Source of the DNA: JBLNBN01 sp050260015
GTDB taxonomy: Bacteria; Bacteroidota; Ignavibacteria; Kapaibacteriales; UBA2268
Assembly: GCA_050260015.1 (NCBI GenBank)
Contig: JBLNBN010000067.1
Coordinates: 1 to 39,491, forward strand
Direction: 5' to 3'
DNA length: 39,491 nt
This document shows positions 24,551 through 32,291 of the stretch, piece by piece. Numbering within the stretch: the first letter of the stretch is position 1; each line of letters begins with the position of its first letter. The translations under genes were made by a program, and so were the position numbers. The notes beneath the pieces are model-generated. The model saw nothing but the letters and a program-made list of their open reading frames with translations, made no database searches and was not told the DNA's origin.

Positions 24551-25195
24551 ATGGTCGACAGTTATTACTCGCAGACGCGAAGCGAAATGCATAAATACTT
24601 ACCACAAAACGCTAAAATAATTCTTGACGCGGGTTGCGGCGAAGGAGCTTTTGCAAGTACAATAAAGAAAGAACGCGGTTGCGAAGTATGGGGCATCGAG
24701 ATTAATCCCGACGCGGCTGAAATTGCAAGACAAAGGCTCGATAGCGTGTATTGCGGCGATCTCAATGAGCAAATCCTTAATATGCCCTCCAGGAAATTCG
24801 ACGCAATTTTCTTTAACGACGTATTGGAGCATCTACCAAAGCCTGAAACTGCATTAACAGAAGCCGGCAGGCTGTTAAAGCCCGGGGGAGTTGTTATAGC
24901 CTCTATTCCCAATATGCGTTATTTCCCTGTCCTAATGAAATTGGTATTTAAAAAGGATTGGAAATATATTGATTCCGGTATATTGGACAAAACGCATTTG
25001 AGATTTTTTACTAGAAAGAGCGCATGCAGATTATTTACTGATAGCGGGTACGACATTATATCGTCGGAAGGGCTTAATTCATTACCTCCTAAAGACATCA
25101 TACCTTTAAACCTATTGACTTTAGGTTATTTTAACGATACGCGCTATATGCAATTTGCAGTAGTCGCACAACTTCGATCAAATGGCGTTTCGTAA
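24551..25195 (+). CDS. Class I SAM-dependent methyltransferase
   Basis: The 214-residue protein has motif I LDAGCGEGAFASTI (25-38), an acidic second strand (VWGIEINPDAAEIA), and FDAIFFNDVLEHLPKPETAL with LLKPGGVVIASIPN. This is the UbiG/MetW-like fold of small-molecule or surface-sugar methyltransferases. The substrate is unknown. Its 3' end overlaps the start of msrA by 14 nt in another frame, so the two are probably translated together. No glycosyltransferase or quinone genes are near to suggest a pathway. Confidence 0.85.
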   Translation: MVDSYYSQTRSEMHKYLPQNAKIILDAGCGEGAFASTIKKERGCEVWGIEINPDAAEIARQRLDSVYCGDLNEQILNMPSRKFDAIFFNDVLEHLPKPETALTEAGRLLKPGGVVIASIPNMRYFPVLMKLVFKKDWKYIDSGILDKTHLRFFTRKSACRLFTDSGYDIISSEGLNSLPPKDIIPLNLLTLGYFNDTRYMQFAVVAQLRSNGVS

Positions 25196-25850
25196 TAAAA
25201 TATTGCTATTAGCCTTTATGGGATTAATATGCGCTTTTGTAAGCGCATGCAATAACTCCGGAGGCGATACTACGAAGAAAAACATAAAAATAAATAAAGC
25301 AAATTTGGACAATAAAATGAAGAAAAAGGCAACGTTTGCCGCTGGATGCTTTTGGTGCGTCGAAGCGGCTTTTAACGAATTAAAGGGCGTCGACACCGCC
25401 ATATCCGGCTATACCGGCGGAACGCGCCCGAACTCTACATACGAGCAGGTCTGCACTGGAGCTACAGGGCACGCGGAAGCGGTGGAAATTACTTTCGACC
25501 CCGCGATAATTAGCTTCGAAGAGCTACTGGAAGTTTTCTTTACCGTACACGACCCGACCCAGCTAAACAAACAGGGCTCGGACATAGGTACGCAGTATCG
25601 AAGCGCCATTTTTTACCACGACGAGGAGCAAAAAGAAATCGCAGAAAAATACATAGCCCTGCTCAATGAGGAGAAAGCTTTTCCAGCGCCGATCGTAACT
25701 AAGTTGGAGCCCGCTAAAGAATTTTATTCCGCTGAAGATTACCACCAGGGATATTTTAAGGAGAATCCCACGCAACCATATTGCCAGTTTACGGTTGCGC
25801 CAAAGCTGGACAAGTTTAGGAAAAAGTTCCAGGAACGCTTGAAAAAATAA
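25182..25850 (+). CDS. msrA: Peptide-methionine (S)-S-oxide reductase, lipoprotein form
   Basis: MsrA reduces the S-epimer of methionine sulfoxide in damaged proteins. The catalytic motif GCFWC (Cys56 as the nucleophile), followed by VEAAFNELKGVDTAISGYTGG, is complete. So are GTQYRSAIFYH, EDYHQGYF and the C-terminal QPYCQFTVAPK with a further Cys. The first 23 residues form a lipoprotein signal (LICAFVSAC, Cys23), so the enzyme is likely anchored outside the cytoplasm, where it would need a membrane thiol donor. A cytosolic form starting at the inner ATG (25317) is possible. The long start is favoured by the intact signal and the 14-nt overlap with the methyltransferase. Confidence 0.95.
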   Translation: MAFRNKILLLAFMGLICAFVSACNNSGGDTTKKNIKINKANLDNKMKKKATFAAGCFWCVEAAFNELKGVDTAISGYTGGTRPNSTYEQVCTGATGHAEAVEITFDPAIISFEELLEVFFTVHDPTQLNKQGSDIGTQYRSAIFYHDEEQKEIAEKYIALLNEEKAFPAPIVTKLEPAKEFYSAEDYHQGYFKENPTQPYCQFTVAPKLDKFRKKFQERLKK

Positions 25851-25917
25851 TTTTTTAAAGTAATAAAAAAATTTTCAAACGTTATCGATAGAAGACATAA
25901 TCGTTCGGCAATCGCTT

Positions 25918-25925
25918 TAATTTTG
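25918..25925 (+). promoter_or_regulatory. Candidate -7 box of recA
   Basis: TAATTTTG fits TAnnTTTG, but no TTTG is found 19-21 bp upstream. The start point would be near 25931, about 60 bp before the recA ATG and just before a 14-bp palindrome. A missing -33 would fit an activated or weak promoter; this is inference. Confidence 0.4.
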
Positions 25926-25935
25926 TAATGTTTCT

Positions 25936-25949
25936 GGCGACGCGTCGCC
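25936..25949. repeat. Perfect 14-bp palindrome in the recA leader
   Basis: GGCGACGCGTCGCC is its own reverse complement, a very GC-rich block in AT-rich DNA 41 bp before the recA start. It could be an operator (for an SOS-type repressor that does not use the E. coli or Bacillus box) or an RNA hairpin at the transcript 5' end. Confidence 0.6.
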
Positions 25950-25989
25950 GAAATAAAGCGAATGTAAAACTTATAAAGTATATATAAAA

Positions 25990-27069
25990 ATGGCTAAAGA
26001 AAAAATTTCCGAAAGACCCGCCGGCAACGTGGCGGAAGAAAAATTGAGAGCGGTTCAGTTTGCCATGGAGCAAATCGAAAAGCAGCATGGCAAGGGATCG
26101 ATCATGCGTTTGAGCGACACTAAGGTCGACAACGTCGAGTTTATTCCCACCGGATGCCTTTCCATGGACGCGGCGATCGGCATTGGCGGCGTGCCTCGCG
26201 GTAGAATTATTGAAATTTACGGCCCCGAGAGCTCCGGTAAAACGACGGTCTGCCTCCACGTAATCGCAGAAGCGCAAAAGCGGGGCGGCATGGCGGCTTT
26301 CGTAGACACCGAGCACGCGTTAGATATAAACTATGCGCAGCGGCTTGGAGTCGATCTCAACAATTTGCTCCTTTCGCAACCTGAATTCGGCGAGCAGGCT
26401 CTTGAAATAGTCGAGACTCTCGTTCGCTCCGGCGCAATCGACGTTATCGTCATAGACTCCGTCGCCGCGTTGACTCCTCGCGTGGAAATCGAAGGCGATA
26501 TGGGCGACGCCCAGATGGGTTCGCAGGCTCGTTTAATGTCGCAGGCGATGCGCAAGCTAAACGCCGCTATAGGCAAAACTAATACGACCGTTATCTTTAC
26601 GAATCAGCTGCGCAGCAAGATCGGCGTTATCTACGGCAATCCCGAAACTACGACCGGCGGCAACGCGCTAAAATTCTACGCATCCGTACGTATAGATATT
26701 CGCCGCAAAGAAGTAATCAAGGACGGACAGGAGATAGTCGGCAATCGCGTTCGCGTCAAGATCGTAAAGAATAAAGTCGCTCCGCCGTTCAAAGAGGTGG
26801 AATTCGACATTATGTACAATGAGGGCATTTCCAAGGTCGGCGACATGATAGATGTTGCCGGGGACCATGGTATAATCGCGAAGAGCGGTTCCTGGTACTC
26901 GTACAAAAACGAAAGAGTGCAGGGGCGGGACGGCTTGAGAAAGATACTCAACGAGAATCCCGACCTAATGGCGCAATTAGAAGCCGAAGTTCGTACTAAG
27001 CTGAACATTGACGGTAGCTCTAAAGAAAGCGCCGCCGTAGAAGCGACTGCGGATGAAATGGCAAGATAA
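25990..27069 (+). CDS. recA: Recombinase RecA
   Basis: RecA forms ATP-dependent filaments on single-stranded DNA for strand exchange and, where present, for LexA cleavage. The 359 residues contain Walker A GPESSGKTT (78-86), DTEHALD, VIVIDSVAALTPRVEIEG, the L2-region TTTGGNALKFYASVRIDIRR, and the C-terminal domain with GRDGLRKIL. The length is normal and there is no intein. The ATG at 25990 follows an AT-rich leader with a weak ribosome-binding site. The recX start lies inside the last codons of recA (17-nt overlap). Confidence 0.98.
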   Translation: MAKEKISERPAGNVAEEKLRAVQFAMEQIEKQHGKGSIMRLSDTKVDNVEFIPTGCLSMDAAIGIGGVPRGRIIEIYGPESSGKTTVCLHVIAEAQKRGGMAAFVDTEHALDINYAQRLGVDLNNLLLSQPEFGEQALEIVETLVRSGAIDVIVIDSVAALTPRVEIEGDMGDAQMGSQARLMSQAMRKLNAAIGKTNTTVIFTNQLRSKIGVIYGNPETTTGGNALKFYASVRIDIRRKEVIKDGQEIVGNRVRVKIVKNKVAPPFKEVEFDIMYNEGISKVGDMIDVAGDHGIIAKSGSWYSYKNERVQGRDGLRKILNENPDLMAQLEAEVRTKLNIDGSSKESAAVEATADEMAR

Positions 27070-27754
27070 AAAGGCGGTCCAGGTAGAATTAGACTTTAAT
27101 TCTGATATTATCAGGATTATCGTTAAATTAATCCCGCTCAGGAAATCTCCTAATTATAGAGCTGTATTCCATACGGGCGAAATATTCAATATTTCGCCCG
27201 ATTTAGTTTTAAAGCATTCATTGGCGCAGGGAGCTGAACTCACGCCGGTTGAGTTCAAGAAAATATACAAAGAGCAGCGAATAATTGACGCAAAGCAAGC
27301 CGCCCATTTCTTTGCCGCATATAAACCGAGAACGAAAGCGGAAGTTCGCAAAAAAATGCTTGGGAAGGGATTCGACGAGGAGATAGCCGACATAGCCGTG
27401 GAATTTCTTATAAACTTCAATTTGCTCGACGACGAACGCTACGCGATCAATTTTCTCAACGAGAAAATGCAATTGAAGGGGATTTCTAAGTTTAAGCTGG
27501 AGAACGAACTCTACAAGCGCGGGGTTCATAAAGACCTGGCGAAGAAGGTTATAGCCGAACACTTCCCCGACGAAGGGGAACGCGAAGCCGCTATGCGTCT
27601 GGCCGAAAAGAAGCTCCGCTCGCTTCATAGCAAACCTCCGGATAAAAGACGCGACTCCCTGATCGCCTTTCTTCAAAGACAGGGATTCCGATGGGATTTG
27701 ATTAAAAGCATTATAGAGGAACTCTTCCCGGGCGACTACGAAGAGAGGTTTTAA
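27053..27754 (+). CDS. recX: Regulatory protein RecX
   Basis: RecX binds RecA filaments and tunes their activity. This 233-residue protein has about 90 N-terminal residues of variable sequence and then the RecX repeats of three helices: AAHFFAAYKPRTKAEVRKKM, FLINFNLLDDERYAINFLNE and KLENELYKRGVHKDLAKKVI, ending FRWDLIKSIIEELF. The start codon overlaps recA by 17 nt in a different frame, so translation coupling is likely. The recA-recX order is common in bacteria and supports the call. No clear terminator follows. Confidence 0.92.
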   Translation: MKWQDKKAVQVELDFNSDIIRIIVKLIPLRKSPNYRAVFHTGEIFNISPDLVLKHSLAQGAELTPVEFKKIYKEQRIIDAKQAAHFFAAYKPRTKAEVRKKMLGKGFDEEIADIAVEFLINFNLLDDERYAINFLNEKMQLKGISKFKLENELYKRGVHKDLAKKVIAEHFPDEGEREAAMRLAEKKLRSLHSKPPDKRRDSLIAFLQRQGFRWDLIKSIIEELFPGDYEERF

Positions 27755-28112
27755 CAGTTCATATCTATTAATATTATTCAGTAATTTCTTTGGTTCAGTT
27801 CCGCTACGCGGTACGTAAAGTTTATGCATACATAAATGCTTTCACGTCGAAGGCTAATTGGAAAGAACTCCAACATTTACGCCGTAGGCGTTTTACTTCT
27901 GTAACAGGCGATTTGAAGACGCAACGCTACGCCGTAGGCGTTGGATAAGAATCGCTTTGCCCGTTATCCGTCCTTTGAGTAAGTAGGCGAAGCCTCTTTA
28001 TGGAATCTCGGAATGATCCATTATAATATCTCTATCAATATTTCGTTACTTTATTTCGACTTAACGCAAAATTGATTTTAATTCCGCTTTTATATCTACT
28101 TTTAAGGCCCCG
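27755..28112. other. 358-bp intergenic region with clustered GC-rich mini-hairpins
   Basis: No gene was found. The region contains TACGCCGTAGGCGTT twice, exactly 50 bp apart (27878-27892 and 27928-27942). Each copy can form ACGCC-GTA-GGCGT. The second is embedded in CAACGC...GCGTTG, giving a longer stem. A related CCGC-TAC-GCGG lies near 27803 and AGGC-GAA-GCCT near 27988. The flanks are AT-rich. This looks like short interspersed palindromic elements or remnants. The promoter of the ABC-F gene should also lie here, but no TAnnTTTG box is obvious. Confidence 0.6.
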
Positions 28113-29702
28113 ATGTTAACCCTTCAAAATATTACATATATGCATCCCAACAGGGAAGTCTTATTTAACGGCTTATCTATTTCCTTTAAGGACAAGGATA
28201 AAGTCGCCTTAATAGGTGAGAATGGCATTGGGAAGTCCACGCTATTAAAAATAATGGCCGGCGAATTAACGCCCTCCCAAGGCACGGTTAGAACGAATTC
28301 TACGCCGTTCTATGTTCCGCAAGCCTTCGGTCAGTTCAATAGTATGACTATAGGCGAGGCTCTGCGCGTCGAGGATAAACTTATCGCATTGCGCGAGATC
28401 CTGGCAGGCGAAGCCAATGAATCAAATCTATCCATTTTAAACGACGATTGGTCGCTCGAGGAGAGGATCGAAGAAGCGTTCGCCTATTGGAAGCTTTCCG
28501 GCAAAGATATCAATTTAAAGATAGAGAGCTTAAGCGGCGGCGAAAAAACTAAGGTTTTCTTAGCCGGAATGATGATTCACAATCCCGAATTTACCCTAAT
28601 GGACGAACCGACGAATCATTTGGATAGAGCGACTCGCGATATTCTTTATGATTATGTACAAACCTGCTCGAACGGCTTGGTAGTCGTAAGTCACGATAGG
28701 ACTCTGCTAAACTTGCTCAATATGGTTTATGAATTGGATAAGCATAGTATAAAAGCTTATGGGGGCAATTACGAATTCTACAAGGAACAAAAAGAGCTGC
28801 AGCAAAACGCTCTAATGCAAAGCATTAAAAATAAAGAGAGCGAATTGCGGAAAGCGATGCTTGTAAATCGCGAAACTGGTGAAAGAAAACAACGTCAAGA
28901 CGCGCGCGGTAAGAAAAAGCAAATCAAAAGCGGCGTTCCGACTATAATGTTGAATACTCTGAGAAATAAAGCGGAGAACAGCGCCGCACGACTAAAAGAC
29001 TCCCACGCCGAAAAAATATCGGAAATTAAATCGGAGATATCCAAGTTCCGTAGCCAAGTTTCAGACGCTTCAAAGATGAAATTGGATTTTGAGAACTCAG
29101 ACCTACACACCGGACGCGTCCTTATCGAGGCGCAGGATATTAATTTCGGTTTTGGAGAACGTCAACTCTGGGATTTGCCTCTAAATTTCCAGGTGCGCAG
29201 CGGCGATAGGATTTGTATTAAAGGACAAAACGGCTCGGGCAAGACGACGCTTATAAAGATTATGTTGGGGGAATTAGAACCGGCGATCGGGGATATTAAA
29301 CGCGCTAATTCCAAATCAATTTACATCGATCAGGATTACTCGTTGATAAACGATGCGTTATCCGTATACGAACAAGCGCAGACGAGCAATACCGGCGCTT
29401 TGCAGGAGCATGAAATAAAAATTCGATTGAGCAGATTTCTGTTTGATAAGGAGAGTTGGGATAAATCCTGCTCCGCGCTTAGCGGAGGCGAGAAAATGAG
29501 GTTAGTCCTCTGCTGCCTGATGATCGAAGCCCAAGCTCCCGATTTGTTTATTTTGGACGAACCGACGAATAATCTCGATATTCAGAATACGGAAATTTTA
29601 ACTACTGCGATTAACGAGTATACGGGAACGGTTATAGTAGTTTCGCACGACGAATACTTTCTAAATGAAATAAATGTCGGGCAAGAAATCGTTTTAGAGT
29701 AG
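28113..29702 (+). CDS. ABC-F family ATP-binding protein
   Basis: The 529-residue protein has two ABC nucleotide-binding domains and no membrane helices, as in ABC-F proteins that act on ribosomes. Domain 1 has GENGIGKST (35-43), LSGGEKTKV and LMDEPTNHLD. Domain 2 has GQNGSGKTT, LSGGEKMRLVLCCLM and ILDEPTNNLD. The roughly 80-residue charged linker between them (P-site tRNA interaction motif region) is basic and helical. Members include EttA-, Uup- and YbiT-type translation factors and antibiotic-resistance proteins. The subgroup cannot be set from sequence alone. AAGG is placed before the ATG at 28113. A hairpin downstream is shared with the convergent T9SS gene. Confidence 0.93.
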   Translation: MLTLQNITYMHPNREVLFNGLSISFKDKDKVALIGENGIGKSTLLKIMAGELTPSQGTVRTNSTPFYVPQAFGQFNSMTIGEALRVEDKLIALREILAGEANESNLSILNDDWSLEERIEEAFAYWKLSGKDINLKIESLSGGEKTKVFLAGMMIHNPEFTLMDEPTNHLDRATRDILYDYVQTCSNGLVVVSHDRTLLNLLNMVYELDKHSIKAYGGNYEFYKEQKELQQNALMQSIKNKESELRKAMLVNRETGERKQRQDARGKKKQIKSGVPTIMLNTLRNKAENSAARLKDSHAEKISEIKSEISKFRSQVSDASKMKLDFENSDLHTGRVLIEAQDINFGFGERQLWDLPLNFQVRSGDRICIKGQNGSGKTTLIKIMLGELEPAIGDIKRANSKSIYIDQDYSLINDALSVYEQAQTSNTGALQEHEIKIRLSRFLFDKESWDKSCSALSGGEKMRLVLCCLMIEAQAPDLFILDEPTNNLDIQNTEILTTAINEYTGTVIVVSHDEYFLNEINVGQEIVLE

Positions 29703-29728
29703 TATTATAATCTGAAGACGCTAAACAT

Positions 29729-29760
29729 AAAAAAAACAGGCGGCCAATCTTGACCGCCCG
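29729..29760 (-). terminator. Terminator of the small T9SS protein gene
   Basis: On the minus strand, GGCGGTCAAGATTGGCCGCC forms a stem with one internal mismatch, followed by TG and eight T. It lies 34 bp past the stop at 29794. On the plus strand the T-tail is weak, so it is mainly for the minus-strand gene. Confidence 0.85.
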
Positions 29761-29793
29761 TTATATATCATTTTAATCGCTTTAATCGCTTAA

Positions 29794-30327
29794 TTAGTCA
29801 ATTACGATCTTTTGCGCAGTGCGCTCCCCGTTTTTAGTAGCTACCACAATGTACATACCGCGGGGCAGCGAACCGACAAAATAGCTTGCGCTTAGGTTTT
29901 TCTCGGAATATTGATTTGTAACTATATCCGCAACCTGCTTGCCAAGCATATTATAAGCGGCGATAGATACATACCCGGGCTTGCCGGATCGTAAATGGAC
30001 CTCCAGCACGCTTCCATCGGAATTAGGATAAACCTCTAACGCGACATTCTCGCGAGCTACCGCTCCGGTAGAGGCAATCGTATCCTTTTTTACGGACGCC
30101 TGTGTTTTCGTCAATGAAACGTCCGGCAACGTAAGCGGTATGGGATTTCTCAAAGACGGATTAAAGAGCGGAGAAATCGAATATCTATAAAGCTCAGGAG
30201 CGAATATACCCCTATCGGGTTGTAAGAATTCTCTATAATCATAGAGATTTCGGAACTCCTGCGCGAAGAGCCCGCCGCTGAGCAATAGGAGCGCAACAAT
30301 TATCAATTTTGTCTTTATTCTTTTCAT
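29794..30327 (-). CDS. Small T9SS sorting-domain protein
   Basis: With the ATG at 30327 it is 177 residues. A signal peptide ends GGLFAQ. A linker of about 75 residues without a known domain follows, then an 80-residue type A T9SS sorting domain (LEVYPNSDGSVLEVHL at its start, LPRGMYIVVATKNGERTAQK near its end). It is thus almost only signal plus sorting domain, which is unusual; it may be a small exported peptide or a remnant. The ATG at 30327 has GGGGAG spaced 6 nt upstream, better than the TTG two codons earlier. A -7-like box (TATATTTG on the minus strand, 30377-30384) lies 50 bp upstream. Confidence 0.83.
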   Translation of the reverse strand: MKRIKTKLIIVALLLLSGGLFAQEFRNLYDYREFLQPDRGIFAPELYRYSISPLFNPSLRNPIPLTLPDVSLTKTQASVKKDTIASTGAVARENVALEVYPNSDGSVLEVHLRSGKPGYVSIAAYNMLGKQVADIVTNQYSEKNLSASYFVGSLPRGMYIVVATKNGERTAQKIVID

Positions 30328-30515
30328 ATCCAACTCCCCAAATCGAACGCCATTAAAAATTTAAATCCCTCTCCAACAAATATAACTAATTTTAGAACTA
30401 TAAATATAGACACGCGACCCGTGAAAAAAGTTTAAGAACCATTCAATTATCGGGGTCCATTTTCGTGAATTAAATAGTAAATAAATAAAATACGAAAAAT
30501 TGCTGGAAAAGTTAC

Positions 30516-30887
30516 ATGGATCGCCGTTTTATGAGGAGTTTCCTGATTTGGATAGGGCACCTTATAGGATTTGTATCGAGCGCATTTTTTATGGCGTTTT
30601 TAATCGGCGAGGGGTTGCCCGACTTTTTCAAGCCGGGCTTCCCCCGCGAAGCGCGTTGGTTTATTGTTATGCTTCTGCTAACCGTGGTTGGTTATCTAAC
30701 GTCCATATTTAAAAGGGCTACAGGGAGTCTTTTAATGATCGGCGGAGGCTTTCTAATGTCGCTTTTCCATTTGATAATGTCCGCAAGCGTCACTATGGCG
30801 TTCGTTTACGGCGCGCCGTTTATCCTTGCCGGTGCCGCGCTTTACTTAGCGGACGCTATGTTCGGCGCGGAAACTTCATCGAATTAG
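30516..30887 (+). CDS. Small integral membrane protein, unknown function
   Basis: This 123-residue protein has about four hydrophobic segments (FLIWIGHLIGFVSSAFFMAF, WFIVMLLLTVVGYLTSIF, LLMIGGGFLMSLFHLIM and FVYGAPFILAGAALYLAD) joined by short charged loops (EGLPDFFKPGFPREARW). I do not recognise a family. It ends 7 bp before the convergent acyl-CoA dehydrogenase gene, and no TAnnTTTG box was seen in front of it. It has a plausible ATG at 30516, codon-consistent hydrophobic sequence and no overlap with other genes, so I think it is real. Confidence 0.7.
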   Translation: MDRRFMRSFLIWIGHLIGFVSSAFFMAFLIGEGLPDFFKPGFPREARWFIVMLLLTVVGYLTSIFKRATGSLLMIGGGFLMSLFHLIMSASVTMAFVYGAPFILAGAALYLADAMFGAETSSN

Positions 30888-30894
30888 CGGCATA

Positions 30895-32052
30895 TCATTC
30901 AAACGCGGAGAATCCCGTTAAATCCTGCCCGAGAATAAGGGTATGGATGTCGTGGGTTCCTTCGTATGTTTTAACGGATTCGAGATTTGCCGCGTGCCGC
31001 ATTACGGGATATTCGTCGAGAATTCCGTTGGCGCCGTGTATCTCGCGGGCCAATCTGCAAGCGTCCAGTGCAATAGCCACATTATTCCTTTTGGCGAGCG
31101 AAACCTGCTGGGGCCTGGCTTTGCCTTCGTCCATTAACCTGCCAAGTCTCCAGGCCAGCAGTTCGCCTTTTGTCAATTCGTTAAGCATCCACACCAGTTT
31201 TTCCTGTACAAGCTGGAAGCTGCCTATGGGTTTGCCAAACTGAACGCGCATTTTCGCGTATTCCACCGAAGCCTGCAAAACTGCTTCCGCCGCGCCGAGA
31301 GCGCCCCAGGCGATACCGTATCGAGCTTTATTTAAGCAGCTCAGCGGTCCTTTTATCCCGGAAATATTCAATATATTCTCCTTAGGGATTTCGCAATCCG
31401 AGAAAATCAATTCGCTTGTTACGGAAGCCCGCAAAGAGCGTTTGCCTTTCATCTCGGGCGCAGTAAAACCGGGCGTATCTTTCTCTACCAAAAAACCGTG
31501 GATCTCGCCGTCCAGCTTGGCCCACACTACCGCGACGTCGGCTATCGTACCGTTAGTAATCCACATCTTCGCCCCGTTCAATACGAAGCCGGCTTCGGTC
31601 CGTCGCGCCGTCGTTATCATGCCTGCAGGGTTGGAACCAAAGTCGGGTTCAGTTAATCCAAAGCAGCCGATCGCGGAGCCTGAGACCAATTCAGGCAGCC
31701 ATTTTTTCTTTTGTTCGTCCGATCCGTACTGAGAAATCGGAAAAATAACCAAAGAATTTTGTACGGAGGCGAAGGAGCGAATAGCGGAATCCCCGCGCTC
31801 GAGTTCCCTCATAACGAGGCCGTACATCGTATGCGTCATGCCGGCGCCGCCATACTCCTCGGCAAGCGTGACGCCGAATATGCCGAGCTCCGCCATTTTT
31901 GAAACTAGTTCCATAGGGAAGGAGCCTTCGTTGTAACGCTTTTCTATTATTGGAATTACTTCGTCGTCGACGAAGCTTCGCACAGTTTCGCGAGCCAATT
32001 TCTCTTCGTCTGAATAAAGTTCGTCAAGGTTATAGTAATCAGGATAGCTCAT
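30895..32052 (-). CDS. Acyl-CoA dehydrogenase, glutaryl-CoA dehydrogenase-like
   Basis: The 385-residue FAD enzyme shows acyl-CoA dehydrogenase features: GCFGLTEPDFGSNPAGM (FAD/substrate loop), LNGAKMWITNGTIADVAVVWAK, and RVQFGKPIGSFQLVQEKL. The C-terminal TYEGTHDIHTLILGQDLTG has Glu364 as the catalytic base. That C-terminal sequence is the pattern of glutaryl-CoA dehydrogenase, which oxidises and decarboxylates glutaryl-CoA to crotonyl-CoA with electrons passed to ETF. A general short-chain acyl-CoA dehydrogenase is the alternative. No lysine or tryptophan degradation genes are in the window. It is divergent from nusA. Confidence 0.88.
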   Translation of the reverse strand: MSYPDYYNLDELYSDEEKLARETVRSFVDDEVIPIIEKRYNEGSFPMELVSKMAELGIFGVTLAEEYGGAGMTHTMYGLVMRELERGDSAIRSFASVQNSLVIFPISQYGSDEQKKKWLPELVSGSAIGCFGLTEPDFGSNPAGMITTARRTEAGFVLNGAKMWITNGTIADVAVVWAKLDGEIHGFLVEKDTPGFTAPEMKGKRSLRASVTSELIFSDCEIPKENILNISGIKGPLSCLNKARYGIAWGALGAAEAVLQASVEYAKMRVQFGKPIGSFQLVQEKLVWMLNELTKGELLAWRLGRLMDEGKARPQQVSLAKRNNVAIALDACRLAREIHGANGILDEYPVMRHAANLESVKTYEGTHDIHTLILGQDLTGFSAFE

Positions 32053-32178
32053 AATGCAACCAAAAATTAAAAATCATAATTAAAATTTTAATAATTAACA
32101 ATTTAATCCGTTTATTATTTTATGACGGCTGGAGGGTGAATAAACGTTAAGATTGTTTAAACACGAGACAAATAATGC

Positions 32179-32209
32179 TTTGAATTCACCGAGGAAGTTC
32201 TTAAATTTG
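32179..32209 (+). promoter_or_regulatory. Promoter of the nusA-infB cluster
   Basis: TTTG at 32179-32182 and TAAATTTG at 32202-32209 with a 19-bp spacer match the Bacteroidota consensus without mismatch. Transcription would start near 32215, leaving a leader of about 77 nt before the nusA ATG. Confidence 0.75.
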
Positions 32210-32218
32210 TAAATGAAG

Positions 32219-32242
32219 AATGGGCAGAGCAGCCCATTTTTT
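32219..32242 (+). promoter_or_regulatory. Terminator-like hairpin at the start of the nusA leader
   Basis: AATGGGC and GCCCATT pair across the 6-nt loop AGAGCA, and the 3' arm runs into TTTTTT (32237-32242). It begins about 5 nt after the predicted start site. The gene upstream is on the other strand, so it does not end an upstream transcript. It may be a leader attenuator or a 5' stabilising stem. An AT palindrome (TAGTAAATTTTACTA, 32247-32261) follows. Confidence 0.6.
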
Positions 32243-32291
32243 GTTGTAGTAAATTTTACTAATATTTTATTGATAAACTAAAGAAAGATTT

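Noticed and set aside
27218..27829. 203-codon open frame on the minus strand across recX
   Set aside because: It is antisense to a clear RecX protein and has no recognisable domain or ribosome-binding site.
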